Source: CALBPI01 sp039821605
GTDB lineage: Bacteria > Pseudomonadota > Gammaproteobacteria > Steroidobacterales > Woeseiaceae
DNA length: 64,000 bases
Assembly: GCA_039821605.1 (NCBI GenBank)
Contig: JBCBNV010000001.1
Span: forward strand, 558,001-622,000
Direction of reading: 5' to 3'
A model generated the notes under the pieces. That model was not told the DNA's origin, searched no databases, and was given only the letters and a program-made list of their open reading frames with translations. The translations under genes and the position numbers were made by a program. Shown in pieces: positions 32,765 through 42,222 of this stretch; position 1 is the stretch's first letter; every line of letters begins with the position of its first letter.

Positions 32765-34147
32765 ATGATCGCCATGCAACCGGTGACGTTGCTGCTGCTC
32801 GGCGCGTTCGCGGCATTCTCGCTCTTCTTCCTCGGGCGACGGCGCGCGCTGTCGCTTGGCACGTCGCAGAAGGGGCTCAAGTCGCTGCCCGCGTACTACG
32901 GCGCCTACGCGGCGCTGTGGTTGTTCGTGCCAGTCGTCATTGCGCTCCTGGTCTGGTGGTCGTTGTCGGGCCGCCTCATCGAGCTCAGCATGTTGCAGCG
33001 CATTCCCGATTCGGTAGTCGCGTCGACCGCCGGTAACCCGGGCCTTGCACTCGACGAAATCCGCAACATCGCCAACGGGGCCATCCGGGTCGACGACGAC
33101 GTACTTGTCGCACTCGCGCGTGACTACCAGGCGTTGCAGGTCGAGTCGCGGCGCAAGCTCAGTGTCGCGGCACTTGCGCTGGCGTTGGCCGGCGCCGCCT
33201 TCGGCCTGGCGCGCATTCGCCCAGGCTTTGCTGCGCGACAACGTGTCGAGCGGTTCATCCGTGCCGTGCTGTTCCTGGCCTCGAGTGTCGCCGTGCTCAC
33301 AACGCTCGGCATCGTCGCCACCATGTTGCTCGAGACGATTCGGTTCTTCGGCCAGGTGCCGGCAACGGAGTTTCTGTTCGGGCTCGAATGGAGTCCGCAG
33401 ACCGCGATCCGCGACGACCAGGTGGCGGCCGCCGGCAGTTTCGGCGTCGTGCCGCTGTTGCTGGGCACGCTGCTCGTGGCAGTGATCGCCATGGCGATCG
33501 CCGTGCCCGTTGGACTCATGACGGCGATCTACCTGACGCAGTACGCGGGGCGCGGACTGCGCGCCGTCGTCAAGCCGTTGCTCGAGGTGTTGGCGGGTAT
33601 TCCGACGGTCGTGTATGGCTTCTTCGCGGCATTGACTGTGGCACCCATGGTGCGACAGCTCGGCGAGGGTCTGGGTCTCAATGTCGCCTCGGAGTCGGCG
33701 CTCGCCGCCGGGCTCGTGGTCGGCATCATGGTCATCCCGCAGATCTCATCGCTCTCCGACGATGCCCTTACCGCGGTACCGCGCCCATTGCGCGATGGCG
33801 CACTGGCGCTGGGCGCGACGCGCTCGGAGACCATTCGCAAGGTGCTGCTGCCCGCGGCGATGCCCGGCATCGTTGGCGGCATTCTGCTCGCGTTGTCTCG
33901 CGCCATCGGGGAAACGATGGTTGTTGTCATGGCCGCGGGCCTGGTCGCGAATCTGACAGCAAATCCCTTTGAGGCCGTGACCACGATGACCGTCCAGATC
34001 GTGTCGCTGCTCACGGGTGACCAGGAACTCGCAAGCGCCAGAACGTTGGCTGCCTTTGCGCTGGGGCTGTTCCTGTTCGTGGTCACGCTTGCGCTCAATG
34101 TCCTGGCGCAGCGTGTCGTGCGCCAGCAGCGGATCCACGAGCGCTAG
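32765..34147 (+). CDS. pstC: Phosphate ABC transporter permease PstC, long form
   Basis: 460 residues, about 140 longer than E. coli PstC. The extra length is at the N-terminus: a first membrane segment (about 5-22), a second (40-60), a periplasmic insertion (65-125) and a third segment before the conserved permease core, which starts near residue 165. The core has the inner-membrane component loop in DGALALGATRSETIRKVLLPAAMPGIVGG and the characteristic EVLAGIPTVVYGFFA. With PstA it forms the phosphate channel. The start could be ATG 32765 or the ATG three codons later. pstA begins 3 bases after the stop. Confidence 0.95.
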   Translation: MIAMQPVTLLLLGAFAAFSLFFLGRRRALSLGTSQKGLKSLPAYYGAYAALWLFVPVVIALLVWWSLSGRLIELSMLQRIPDSVVASTAGNPGLALDEIRNIANGAIRVDDDVLVALARDYQALQVESRRKLSVAALALALAGAAFGLARIRPGFAARQRVERFIRAVLFLASSVAVLTTLGIVATMLLETIRFFGQVPATEFLFGLEWSPQTAIRDDQVAAAGSFGVVPLLLGTLLVAVIAMAIAVPVGLMTAIYLTQYAGRGLRAVVKPLLEVLAGIPTVVYGFFAALTVAPMVRQLGEGLGLNVASESALAAGLVVGIMVIPQISSLSDDALTAVPRPLRDGALALGATRSETIRKVLLPAAMPGIVGGILLALSRAIGETMVVVMAAGLVANLTANPFEAVTTMTVQIVSLLTGDQELASARTLAAFALGLFLFVVTLALNVLAQRVVRQQRIHER

Positions 34148-34150
34148 GTC

Positions 34151-35443
34151 ATGGCGACGACGCGACAGGACATCCGCAACACCGTCGCCGCGAGTCTGCG
34201 CCGGCGACACGCGCGCGAGCGCCGCTTCCGCCTGTTCGGCCTGGCCGCGGTGCTCGTCGGCATACTGTTTCTGCTGCTGCTGTTCATGACCGTCCTGTCG
34301 CAAGGCGTGGGCGCCTTTCGTCAGACCGAACTCATGTTGCCCATGGATGTCACGGCGGCGCAGGTTGATCCGCTTGGCGATGGCAGCCGCGTTTCGCTGT
34401 CCGCCGGGGACTACGACGCCGTCGTACGAGACGCCGTGCAGCGCTTGCTTCCCGGTACGGAGCTGCGTGCTGACCGGGCCGCATTGGTCGGACTCGTGAG
34501 CGTCGAGGCCGGTTTCCGGCTCCGCGATCGTGTCATCGCAACGCCCGAGCTCGTCGGGCAACGCGTCGAGCTGTGGGTGCCCGCCAGTGATGCTGTGGAT
34601 CTTTACGTGCAAGGCCGTGTGGATCGCGACACACCGGATGCCGCGCGTGAGCTTGTGGACCGCCAATTTGATTGGGTTGATACCCTCGCTGCGGACGGGC
34701 GCGTTGCGCGTGTGTTCAACGCAGCGCTGATCAAGAATGGTGACTCGCGCAATCCCGAACTTGCCGGCATCCGGGCGGCGTTTCGCGGATCGTTGTACAT
34801 GCTGGCTGTAATGCTCGTCCTGGCGCTTCCCGTTGGCGTGGCCGCCGCCGTGTATCTGGAGGAGTTTGCGCCACGAAATCGCTGGACGGATCTTATTGAG
34901 GTCAATATCAACAACCTCGCAGCCGTACCCTCGATTGTGTACGGCCTGCTCGGGCTCGTGGTCTTCATCGACTGGCTGTCGCTGCCGCGATCGGCGCCGC
35001 TCGTGGGCGGCCTGGTACTGGCATTGTTGAGCTTGCCCGTCATCATCATTTCCGCACGGGCCGCCATCAAGGCGGTGCCCGGCACGCTTCGCGACGCGGC
35101 GCTGTCGCTCGGTGCCTCGCGGGTGCAAACGGTGTTCGGGCATGTACTGCCGCAGGCGCTGCCCGGTATCATCACGGGAGCGATCATCGGCATTGCGCGT
35201 GCGCTGGGTGAGACAGCGCCCCTGCTCATGATCGGCATGGTTGCATTCATCGCGGACATCCCCAGGAGCCCGCTCGATCCGTCTACGGCGCTTCCGGTTC
35301 AGGTGTACCAGTGGGCCGAGAGTCCGGATCAGGCGTTTGTCGCACGCGCGGCCGCGGCCATCATCGTGTTGCTCGCGTTCCTGCTCGCGATGAACTTGCT
35401 GGCGGTGATGCTGCGGCGTAAGTTCGAGGGGCGTACCGTATGA
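34151..35443 (+). CDS. pstA: Phosphate ABC transporter permease PstA, long form
   Basis: 430 residues, again longer than the roughly 300 of E. coli PstA because of a soluble insertion of about 160 residues between the first membrane helix (around 35-55) and the permease core. The core shows NNLAAVPSIVYGLLGLVVF and the EAA loop RDAALSLGASRVQTVFGHVLPQALPGIITG. It pairs with PstC. The very basic N-terminus (RRRHARERRFR) is cytoplasmic. Matching insertions in PstC and PstA suggest a shared periplasmic collar; that is inference. Confidence 0.95.
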   Translation: MATTRQDIRNTVAASLRRRHARERRFRLFGLAAVLVGILFLLLLFMTVLSQGVGAFRQTELMLPMDVTAAQVDPLGDGSRVSLSAGDYDAVVRDAVQRLLPGTELRADRAALVGLVSVEAGFRLRDRVIATPELVGQRVELWVPASDAVDLYVQGRVDRDTPDAARELVDRQFDWVDTLAADGRVARVFNAALIKNGDSRNPELAGIRAAFRGSLYMLAVMLVLALPVGVAAAVYLEEFAPRNRWTDLIEVNINNLAAVPSIVYGLLGLVVFIDWLSLPRSAPLVGGLVLALLSLPVIIISARAAIKAVPGTLRDAALSLGASRVQTVFGHVLPQALPGIITGAIIGIARALGETAPLLMIGMVAFIADIPRSPLDPSTALPVQVYQWAESPDQAFVARAAAAIIVLLAFLLAMNLLAVMLRRKFEGRTV

Positions 35444-35480
35444 CGATCACCCGTACTCGAATTCGCAACCGGAGACTACG

Positions 35481-36326
35481 GTGGCCGCAGTAACGCCCCA
35501 GCCAGACGATCGCGACTCGGCCGCCGCGGAGCGGTCCGACGTCGACGCCGTGGGCGCACCCTTGGTTGAGTCGCCGTGCATCCGCGTGCGCGGTATCAGT
35601 GTGCACTACGGCAGCACACCGGCGCTTCACAACGTCAGCCTGGATGTGGCGCACAATGAGGCGCTCGCGCTCATCGGCGCGTCGGGCAGCGGCAAGTCGA
35701 CATTCCTGCGTTGTCTCAATCGCATGAACGACACGATCGACGATGCGCGGGTCACGGGTCAGATCCACATCGACGGGGACGATATTCACGGGCGCGGTAT
35801 GGATGTGGTGGCGCTGCGCGCCCGCGTCGGCATGGTGTTTCAGAAACCGAACCCGTTCCCCAAGTCGATCTACGACAATGTGGCCTACGGCCCACGCATC
35901 CATGGCCTCGCGGGTAATCGCGCCGAGCTCGACGACATTGTGCACCAGTGTCTGGATCGCGTCGGCTTGCTGGGTGAGGTGAAAGACAGGCTCGATGCCA
36001 GCGGGACGAGCCTGTCCGACGGGCAGCAGCAACGTTTGTGTATCGCGCGCACGCTGGCCGTGGGGCCTGAGGTCATCCTCATGGACGAGCCCTGCTCGGC
36101 ACTGGACCCCATCGCCACGGCGCGGATTGAGGACCTCATTGACGCGCTACGCGAACGTTATGCCATCGTGATCGTGACGCACTCGATGCAGCAGGCCGCA
36201 CGTGTGTCGCAGCGCACCGCCTATTTTCACAAGGGCCAACTCATCGAGGTCGATGAGACCGACCGACTCTTCACGAATCCGGGCCACCGGCTGACCGAGG
36301 ACTACATCACAGGTCGCGTGGCCTGA
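35481..36326 (+). CDS. pstB: Phosphate ABC transporter ATP-binding protein PstB
   Basis: GTG start at 35481 with GGAGA upstream, giving 281 residues, including a non-conserved N-terminal stretch of about 30. Walker A is GASGSGKSTFLRCLNRMND, the Q-loop VFQKPNPFPKSIYDNVAYG, the signature LSDGQQQRLCIARTLA (LSDGQ for the more usual LSGGQ), Walker B VILMDEPCSALDP, and the switch His VTHSMQQAARVS. It powers PstCA phosphate import. It is the last gene of pst; phoU, which often follows, is with phoBR here. Confidence 0.96.
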   Translation: MAAVTPQPDDRDSAAAERSDVDAVGAPLVESPCIRVRGISVHYGSTPALHNVSLDVAHNEALALIGASGSGKSTFLRCLNRMNDTIDDARVTGQIHIDGDDIHGRGMDVVALRARVGMVFQKPNPFPKSIYDNVAYGPRIHGLAGNRAELDDIVHQCLDRVGLLGEVKDRLDASGTSLSDGQQQRLCIARTLAVGPEVILMDEPCSALDPIATARIEDLIDALRERYAIVIVTHSMQQAARVSQRTAYFHKGQLIEVDETDRLFTNPGHRLTEDYITGRVA

Positions 36327-36339
36327 GGCTGGGTCTCAG
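36323..36339. terminator. Inverted repeat at the pstB / arsC-like convergence
   Basis: CTGAG (36323-36327) pairs with CTCAG (36335-36339) around a 7-base loop, and each arm contains the stop codon of one converging gene. The 5-bp stem has no T-tract. Confidence 0.28.
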
Positions 36340-36677
36340 CGAAGAAGCGCTGACCAGCGGTCCGCGTCGAAGCCCACCGTAATCCCGTTCGCGGTCTCGA
36401 GAACAGGGCGCTTGATGAGCGTCGGGTGACTGACCAGGTGCGTGGCCGGATCGTCGAGAATGCGATCGCGCGTCGCCTCGTCGAGTCCGCGCCAGGTCGT
36501 CGAACGACGGTTGATGAGGGCGTCAGCGCCCACGGCGTCGAGCCAGCGCGCCAGCGTTGCCGCGTCCGGCGTCGACGCACGCACATCGACGAACGTGTGC
36601 GCGGAGCCTTGGGTATCCAGCCAGCGTCTGGCTTTACGGCAGCTGTCGCAGTTCTTGAGGCCGTGGACCGTAATCAT
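36336..36677 (-). CDS. ArsC/Spx-family protein, YffB-like
   Basis: This 113-residue thioredoxin-fold protein of the arsenate reductase family has KNCDSCRKARRWLD at the N-terminus, with the family Cys and a second Cys making C-x-x-C, then DALINRRSTTWRGL and SHPTLIKRPVLET near the C-terminus. True arsenate reductases have a different active-site context, and the YffB branch lacks proven arsenate reduction; it interacts with glutathione in Pseudomonas. Its start overlaps the dapD stop by 4 bases. The dap linkage is common in Gammaproteobacteria (yffB-dapE in E. coli), but the reason is unknown. Confidence 0.88.
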   Translation of the reverse strand: MITVHGLKNCDSCRKARRWLDTQGSAHTFVDVRASTPDAATLARWLDAVGADALINRRSTTWRGLDEATRDRILDDPATHLVSHPTLIKRPVLETANGITVGFDADRWSALLR

Positions 36678-37498
36678 CCGTGCGACGCCGCACGCAGTAA
36701 TTCATTGAGCCCGACACGCTTGCGCGTCTTTTCGTCGACGCGCTTGACGATGATGGCGGCGTACAGCGAGTAGCGACCATCGTTGGAGGGCAGGCTGCCG
36801 GGTACCACGACGCTGCCCGATGGCACGCGGCCGTAATGCACCTCATTGGTGTCGCGATCGAAAATGCGGGTGCTCTGGCCGATGTACACCCCCATCGACA
36901 GCACGCTGCCGCGCTCCACGATCACGCCCTCGACGACCTCGGAGCGCGCGCCGATGAAGCAGTCGTCCTCGATGATCGTGGGTGTCGCCTGCAACGGCTC
37001 GAGCACGCCGCCAATCCCCACGCCACCCGACAAGTGAACGTTGCTGCCGATCTGCGCGCAGCTGCCTACCGTCGCCCAGGTGTCGACCATGGTGCCGCTG
37101 CCGATGTAGGCGCCGATGTTGGTGTAGGAGGGCATGAGAACCACGTCGGGTGCGACGTAAGCACCTTGTCGGACCTGCGCGTCGGGCACCACACGAACAC
37201 CGTCGCGCGCAAAGTCCTCGGCCGTGTAGTCGGCGTACTTGAGCGGCACTTTGTCGTAGTAAGGGTTGGGCGTGTGCTCGATGCGGGTGTTATCGCGCAG
37301 TCGGAACGACAGTAAGACGGCCTTCTTGAGCCACTCGTTGACCTGCCAGCCGCCGTCCACGGGTTCGGCAACCCGGGCCTCCCCGCGATCGAGCAGCCCA
37401 ATGGCGGCGTCGACGGCGCCGCGCAGTGCTGTGTCCGTCCTATCGATGGTGTCGCGCGCCTCCCAGGCGGCTTCGATGGTGTCGATGATCGCCTGCAT
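36674..37498 (-). CDS. dapD: Tetrahydrodipicolinate N-succinyltransferase
   Basis: The ATG at 37498 has AAGGAG upstream and gives 274 residues, the same length as E. coli DapD; the longer frame is out of family. Features are LKKAVLLSFRLRDN, the left-handed beta-helix hexapeptide repeats starting YVAPDVVLMPSYTNIGAYIG, GSCAQIGSNVHLSGGVGIGGVLEPLQ and VEGVIVERGSVLSMGVYIG. It transfers succinyl from succinyl-CoA to tetrahydrodipicolinate. It lies in the run glnD-dapC-dapD-arsC-like, 4 bases after dapC. Confidence 0.97.
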   Translation of the reverse strand: MQAIIDTIEAAWEARDTIDRTDTALRGAVDAAIGLLDRGEARVAEPVDGGWQVNEWLKKAVLLSFRLRDNTRIEHTPNPYYDKVPLKYADYTAEDFARDGVRVVPDAQVRQGAYVAPDVVLMPSYTNIGAYIGSGTMVDTWATVGSCAQIGSNVHLSGGVGIGGVLEPLQATPTIIEDDCFIGARSEVVEGVIVERGSVLSMGVYIGQSTRIFDRDTNEVHYGRVPSGSVVVPGSLPSNDGRYSLYAAIIVKRVDEKTRKRVGLNELLRAASHG

Positions 37499-37502
37499 GG
37501 CG

Positions 37503-38705
37503 TCAGTCTCCTTGCGTTGATTCGAATTCGGCCACGCGCTCGATGGCCTCGAGTGTCTGTTCCGGCGTCGCGACCAGCGACAGTCGCACGTAGCCCTCGC
37601 CGGGGTTGCGCCCGTCAACCGTTCGCGCGAGGTAGCGGCCCGGCACCACGGTAACGCCGGTATTCGCGTAGAGCTGTCGCGTCCATTGGGTTTCATCGCC
37701 GCCAACGGGCAGCCACACATAGAATGTCGCAGCTGGGGTGTCTACCGACCAGTGTGTCGCGAGCACCGGCAGCACCTGTGAATACTTCTCATTGTATTGC
37801 GCGCGGTTGTCGGCGACGTGCGCGTCGTCGTTCCAGGCCGCGATGCTTGCCGCTTGCACGGCGAGCGACATCGAACAGCCGTGATAGGTGCGGTAGCGCG
37901 CGTAGTCGGCGATGAGTTCGGCGTCGCCAGCTACGAAACCCGAGCGCATGCCCGGGAGGTTGGATCGTTTGGACAAACTGTGGAACGCGAGCACACGTTT
38001 GAATTGATCGTTGCCCAATGCCGCGGCGGCGTTGAGCATCGATGCGGGCGCTTCAGCGCGATAAAGCTCGATGTAGCACTCGTCCGTGAGCACGATGAAG
38101 TCGTGCCGCTCGGCCAGTTCGACGAGGCGCTTCAAGTAGTCAAGCTCGGCAACGGTGCCGCAGGGGTTGACGGGATTGCAGAGATAGAACAGTCGCGCAC
38201 GATCGAGGCGCTCGGGTGCAATGGCGTTCAGGTCTGGCAGGAAATTGTTGCCCGCCGTGACATTGAGATAGTCGGGCGTTGCGCCCGCAAGCAGCGCCGC
38301 GCCTTCGTAGATCTGATAGAACGGGTTGGGCATGAGCACGGTTTGCCCCGCGCCCGCGCGGCAGAATACCTGTGCCGCCGCGAACAGGGCTTCGCGCGTC
38401 CCGGTTACGGGCTGCACCATGCGTGCGGGGTCAACCAAGACGTCGAAGCGGCGCTTGAGCCAGTCGGCGCACGCGCTGCGCAGCGCATCGCTGCCGCGAA
38501 TGGTCGGGTAGCGCGAGACGCCTTCGACAAGGGCATTACGGTAGGCGGTCAGTGCCATCTCGGGCGGCGCATGCCGCGGTTCGCCGATCGACAGAGGGAT
38601 GGGCGACACCGACGCGGGCGGCGCACTGCCACGCAGCAGCGCATCGAGTTTTTCGAACGGGTAGGGCGCCAGCGCCGCCATGCCCGGGTTGGACGGACCC
38701 GTCAT
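37503..38705 (-). CDS. dapC: Succinyldiaminopimelate transaminase
   Basis: This 400-residue class I/II aminotransferase fits DapC: LSIGEPRHAPPEM, TGTREALF, NPFYQIYEGAAL, FYLCNPVNPCGTVA, VLTDECYIELY, and the PLP lysine in FHSLSKRSNLPGMRSGFVAG. It transfers an amino group from glutamate to N-succinyl-2-amino-6-oxopimelate. The dap context on both sides supports the assignment over other aminotransferases. The ATG overlaps the glnD stop by 4 bases. In E. coli this step is done by ArgD/SerC, so a dedicated dapC is a lineage feature. Confidence 0.94.
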   Translation of the reverse strand: MTGPSNPGMAALAPYPFEKLDALLRGSAPPASVSPIPLSIGEPRHAPPEMALTAYRNALVEGVSRYPTIRGSDALRSACADWLKRRFDVLVDPARMVQPVTGTREALFAAAQVFCRAGAGQTVLMPNPFYQIYEGAALLAGATPDYLNVTAGNNFLPDLNAIAPERLDRARLFYLCNPVNPCGTVAELDYLKRLVELAERHDFIVLTDECYIELYRAEAPASMLNAAAALGNDQFKRVLAFHSLSKRSNLPGMRSGFVAGDAELIADYARYRTYHGCSMSLAVQAASIAAWNDDAHVADNRAQYNEKYSQVLPVLATHWSVDTPAATFYVWLPVGGDETQWTRQLYANTGVTVVPGRYLARTVDGRNPGEGYVRLSLVATPEQTLEAIERVAEFESTQGD

Positions 38706-41389
38706 ACGCGAATCGTCTGACTCACAACGAGGCTCTCGTCGACACCCTGCAGCAATGCCTTCCGCAGCGCGTCACAGTGTGCGTCGCTCAGAGGCTCGTC
38801 ATTCTCGTCCGTGAGGTAGAACACGTCCTCGGCGCGTTCGCCGATCGTCACGATCTTGGCCATGACGATGTACACCTTACAGTCGATGAGGGTCTCACCA
38901 ACGCGCATGAGCAGACCCGGATGATCGGCGCAGGTCAGCTCCATGACCGTGAAGCGCCCCGTTGGATCGGGCCGGAATGTGATGCGCGTGCGGGTGTCGA
39001 ACATTCGCTGCCGACGCGACGCCTTGCGGCTGACGCTCGGGATGACGTCCGCGCGGCGTTCGGCTATCGGTCGCAGCCGCTCGTAGACATCGGAGAGCCT
39101 GTCGTCGTTGATGTCGGCGCCGTCGAAGTCGACGACGATGTAGGTGTCGAGACTGTAGCCGTTGTTGATGGGCTCGATACGCGCGTCGAGAACCGAGAGG
39201 CCCAGCTCATCGAGCCCTGCCGTGACGGCGGCAAACGTGTGATGGGTGTGCGGCGTGTAGAGCATGATCGCGAGTCCGCTGGCATCCGTTCGTGCGACCA
39301 CGTCGAGCTGCGAGGTATCCAGGCCGGCGCGCGCTAGGGTGCGCGTGTGCCAGGCGATTTCATCGGCTTCGTGGCGCAGGAAGTAGTCACCGGGCAAGGC
39401 TCGCCACACCGTGTCGAGGTCGGCATTGCTGACACGGTCACCAATGGCCGCCCGCGCAGCGTCGCGGGTCGCATCGATGAGTGCCTGACGCTCCAGCGGG
39501 TTCTCGAGCCCCCGCTCGAGGGCCTGTCGTGTGGCCGCGTAAAGGTCGCGGAACAGCTTGGACTTCCATGATGTCCACATCGCCGGGTTGGTGCCGCGGA
39601 CGTCGGCCACGGTCAGCAGGTACAGGTGGTCGAGCCGGCGCCTGTCGCCCACGAGATTCGCGAAGCGCGCAATAACGTCGGGGTCGCTGAGGTCCTTCTT
39701 CTGTGCCGTCATCGAAAGCACGAGGTGGTGCTCGACGAGCCAGGACACGAGTTGCGCGTCCTCTTCGGCCAGGCCGTGTTCACGGCAGAAGGCCAGCGCG
39801 TCGATGGCGCCGAGTTCGGAATGGTCGCCGCCGCGACCCTTGGCGATGTCGTGGAACAAGCCCGACAGCACGATGAGCGCCTGGTCTTCGATGTCCTTCA
39901 TGACGGCCGTGCAGTGCGGAAACTCCGACTCGTGCCGCGGCGACGTGAAGCGACGCAGGTTGCTGACGACAAACAGCGTGTGCTCGTCGACCGTGTAGGC
40001 GTGGAACAGGTCGTACTGCATGCGCCCAACGATTCGGCCAAAGGCCGGGATATACAGGCCCAGGACGCCATAGCGGTTCATGCGGCGCAGCTCGCGCGTC
40101 ACGCCGCTGGGTGCACGCAGCAGGTCCAGGAACAGTCGGTGGTTGCGCGGGTGCTGACGGAACTGCTCGTCAATGAGGTGCAGGCTGCGGCGCACGAGCC
40201 CGAGCGTTCTGGCGCTCACGCCACGCAGGTCAGGGTGGTCCTGCATGCAGCGAAACAGCTCAAGCAGCGCCGAGGGGTTGCGCGCGAAGACATCGTCGTG
40301 CACCACCTGGAGGTAGCCGTTGTCGGAGACGAACTGGTGGTCGATGGGAACGGGTTCGGCATCCTGCGGCAGCAAAATGTCCTCTTCGAAGCGCTGCAAC
40401 AGCATCTCGTTGAGTCGCGACAGCTCCATGACCGTGCGGTAGTAGCGCTGCATCATCTGCTCGACACCGAGCGTGAAGCGCGCGTCCTCGTAGCCGAGCA
40501 GTTCGGCCAGCGATCTCTGGTGGTCGAACAGCAGTCGATCCTCGCGCCGGCCGACGAGTGTGTGCAGGCCGTAGCGCACGGTCCAGAGGAAGTGCTGACA
40601 CTCCACAAGTCGCTGGTGCTGGCCTTCGGTCAGGAAACCGTGATCGACGAGTTCGGCGAAGCTCTCGGCGCCGAAATGTCGCTTGGCCACCCAGCCGATC
40701 ATCTGGATGTCACGCAAGCCACCCGGGCTGCCCTTCATGTTGGGCTCCAGGTTGTAGCCCGTGTCGTTGTAGCGTCGGTGGCGCGCGATCTGCTCGTCGC
40801 GCTTGGCGCGGAAAAACGCCGTCGACGGCCATATGGACTGCGGCCCCGTCTCCGCAACCATGGCCTCAAACAACGACTCGGGACCCTCGAGCAGCCGCGC
40901 TTCCATCAGCGTCGTGGCAACCGTGACGTCGTCGGCCGCGGCTTCGCGGCACTGCGCGACTGTGCGCACGCTGTGCCCCACCTCGAGACCGCTGTCCCAG
41001 AGCGCGGTGACGAACGACGCGGCGGCGCCCGTGTCCGTGTCGTCGTGCGCGAGCAGCAGCATGACATCGATGTCGGACCCGGGGTGGAGCTCGCCGCGGC
41101 CGTAGCCACCCACCGCGATGAGCGATATCTCGCGGGCGTCAACTTGGCAATGGCGCCAGAGTCGGCGCAGCAAGGCGTCGATGAGGGCCGCGTGCGCGGC
41201 CACCAGCGCCTCGACCGATTCCGCGGCACGAAAACGCGCCGCAAGCGCCTGCTTGGCTGCCGCGAGCGGCTCGCGGCAGGCCGACGCCGTAAACGGCTCA
41301 AGACGCTCGAGCCTGGCTTCGAATTCCGCCACCGTGTTATCGCGCAGGGCCTGGGGCCTGCGTTGACGCCTTTCGCCGCTGACCAGCAT
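38702..41389 (-). CDS. glnD: PII uridylyltransferase / uridylyl-removing enzyme GlnD
   Basis: 895 residues, normal for GlnD. The N-terminal nucleotidyltransferase domain has AVGGYGRGELHPGSDIDVMLLL with the metal-binding Asp pair. A linker domain follows with NPNMKGSPGGLRDIQ-like residues (EPNMKGSPGGLRD). The HD domain is seen in LFHDIAKGRGGDHSELGA and WLVEHHLVLS. Two ACT domains end the protein (VARTDASGLAIMLY and ELTCADHPGLLMRVGETL). It uridylylates PII proteins when glutamine is low and reverses this when it is high, so it is the glutamine sensor of nitrogen control. map lies 12 bases upstream. Confidence 0.97.
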   Translation of the reverse strand: MLVSGERRQRRPQALRDNTVAEFEARLERLEPFTASACREPLAAAKQALAARFRAAESVEALVAAHAALIDALLRRLWRHCQVDAREISLIAVGGYGRGELHPGSDIDVMLLLAHDDTDTGAAASFVTALWDSGLEVGHSVRTVAQCREAAADDVTVATTLMEARLLEGPESLFEAMVAETGPQSIWPSTAFFRAKRDEQIARHRRYNDTGYNLEPNMKGSPGGLRDIQMIGWVAKRHFGAESFAELVDHGFLTEGQHQRLVECQHFLWTVRYGLHTLVGRREDRLLFDHQRSLAELLGYEDARFTLGVEQMMQRYYRTVMELSRLNEMLLQRFEEDILLPQDAEPVPIDHQFVSDNGYLQVVHDDVFARNPSALLELFRCMQDHPDLRGVSARTLGLVRRSLHLIDEQFRQHPRNHRLFLDLLRAPSGVTRELRRMNRYGVLGLYIPAFGRIVGRMQYDLFHAYTVDEHTLFVVSNLRRFTSPRHESEFPHCTAVMKDIEDQALIVLSGLFHDIAKGRGGDHSELGAIDALAFCREHGLAEEDAQLVSWLVEHHLVLSMTAQKKDLSDPDVIARFANLVGDRRRLDHLYLLTVADVRGTNPAMWTSWKSKLFRDLYAATRQALERGLENPLERQALIDATRDAARAAIGDRVSNADLDTVWRALPGDYFLRHEADEIAWHTRTLARAGLDTSQLDVVARTDASGLAIMLYTPHTHHTFAAVTAGLDELGLSVLDARIEPINNGYSLDTYIVVDFDGADINDDRLSDVYERLRPIAERRADVIPSVSRKASRRQRMFDTRTRITFRPDPTGRFTVMELTCADHPGLLMRVGETLIDCKVYIVMAKIVTIGERAEDVFYLTDENDEPLSDAHCDALRKALLQGVDESLVVSQTIRV

Positions 41390-41401
41390 CGAAGGCTCCT
41401 G

Positions 41402-42199
41402 TCAGGCCGCGTTGGCCTGGTCGCGCTCGCTGGCGCCCAGGGTCAGGATCTCGAAGCCCGTTTCGGTGACGAGTATCGTGTGTTCCCACTGCGTCGACAG
41501 CGAGTGGTCCTTGGTGACCACCGTCCAGCCATCGGGCAGCAGTTTGGTGTGGCGCTTGCCGGCATTGACCATGGGCTCGACTGTGAAGGTCATGCCAGGC
41601 TCAAGCATGAGGCCCGTGCACGGCTTGCCGAAATGTACGACCTGCGGGTCTTCGTGGAAGCCCTGGCCGATGCCGTGGCCGCAGTACTCGCGCACGACGG
41701 AGCAACGCCTGGCCTCGACGAAGGTCTGGATGGCGTGACCAATATCGCCCAGGTGCTTGCCGGGCGCGATTTCATTGATACCGCGCATCATGGCCTCGTG
41801 GCAGATCCGGGACAGGCGCTCGGCCTGCAGTTTCGGCTTGCCCACCAGGAACATGCGGCTCGTATCGCCGTGCCAGCCGTCCTTGATAACCGTGATGTCG
41901 ATGTTCAGGGCGTCGCCGTTGCGCAGCTTGCGATCAGAAGGGATGCCATGGCAGATCACGTGGTTCAGTGACGTACAAATCGACTTGGGGAAGGGCACCG
42001 GGCCGCCGCCACGGTAGTTGAGCGGCGCCGGAATCGCGTCCTGCACCTCCGTAATGTAGCGGTGGCAGATATCGTTGAGCTCGCCCGTCGTGATGCCGGG
42101 CTTTACATAATCCGTGATCATGTCGAGCACATCGGCCGCCAGACGGCCTGCGATACGCATCTTTTCCTGCTGCTCGGCGTTCTTGATCGTGACCGGCAT
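41402..42199 (-). CDS. map: Methionine aminopeptidase type I
   Basis: 265 residues. The five metal ligands of type I enzymes are visible: Asp in LNIDITVIKDGWHGD (two), His in CGHGIGQGFHEDP, Glu in FTVEPMVNAG, and Glu in STQWEHTILVTETG. It removes the initiator Met from new proteins. AGGAAC precedes the ATG. The gene is divergent from rpsB, as in E. coli, and begins the minus-strand run map-glnD-dapC-dapD-arsC-like. Confidence 0.97.
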   Translation of the reverse strand: MPVTIKNAEQQEKMRIAGRLAADVLDMITDYVKPGITTGELNDICHRYITEVQDAIPAPLNYRGGGPVPFPKSICTSLNHVICHGIPSDRKLRNGDALNIDITVIKDGWHGDTSRMFLVGKPKLQAERLSRICHEAMMRGINEIAPGKHLGDIGHAIQTFVEARRCSVVREYCGHGIGQGFHEDPQVVHFGKPCTGLMLEPGMTFTVEPMVNAGKRHTKLLPDGWTVVTKDHSLSTQWEHTILVTETGFEILTLGASERDQANAA

Positions 42200-42222
42200 G
42201 CCTGTTCCTGTTGTCTGTGTCG

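Noticed and set aside
39626..41971. A 781-codon plus-strand open frame opposite glnD and map
   Set aside because: glnD and map are certain from their motifs. The translation is rich in V, H, Q, A and R with no domain, as expected for a shadow of coding sequence.
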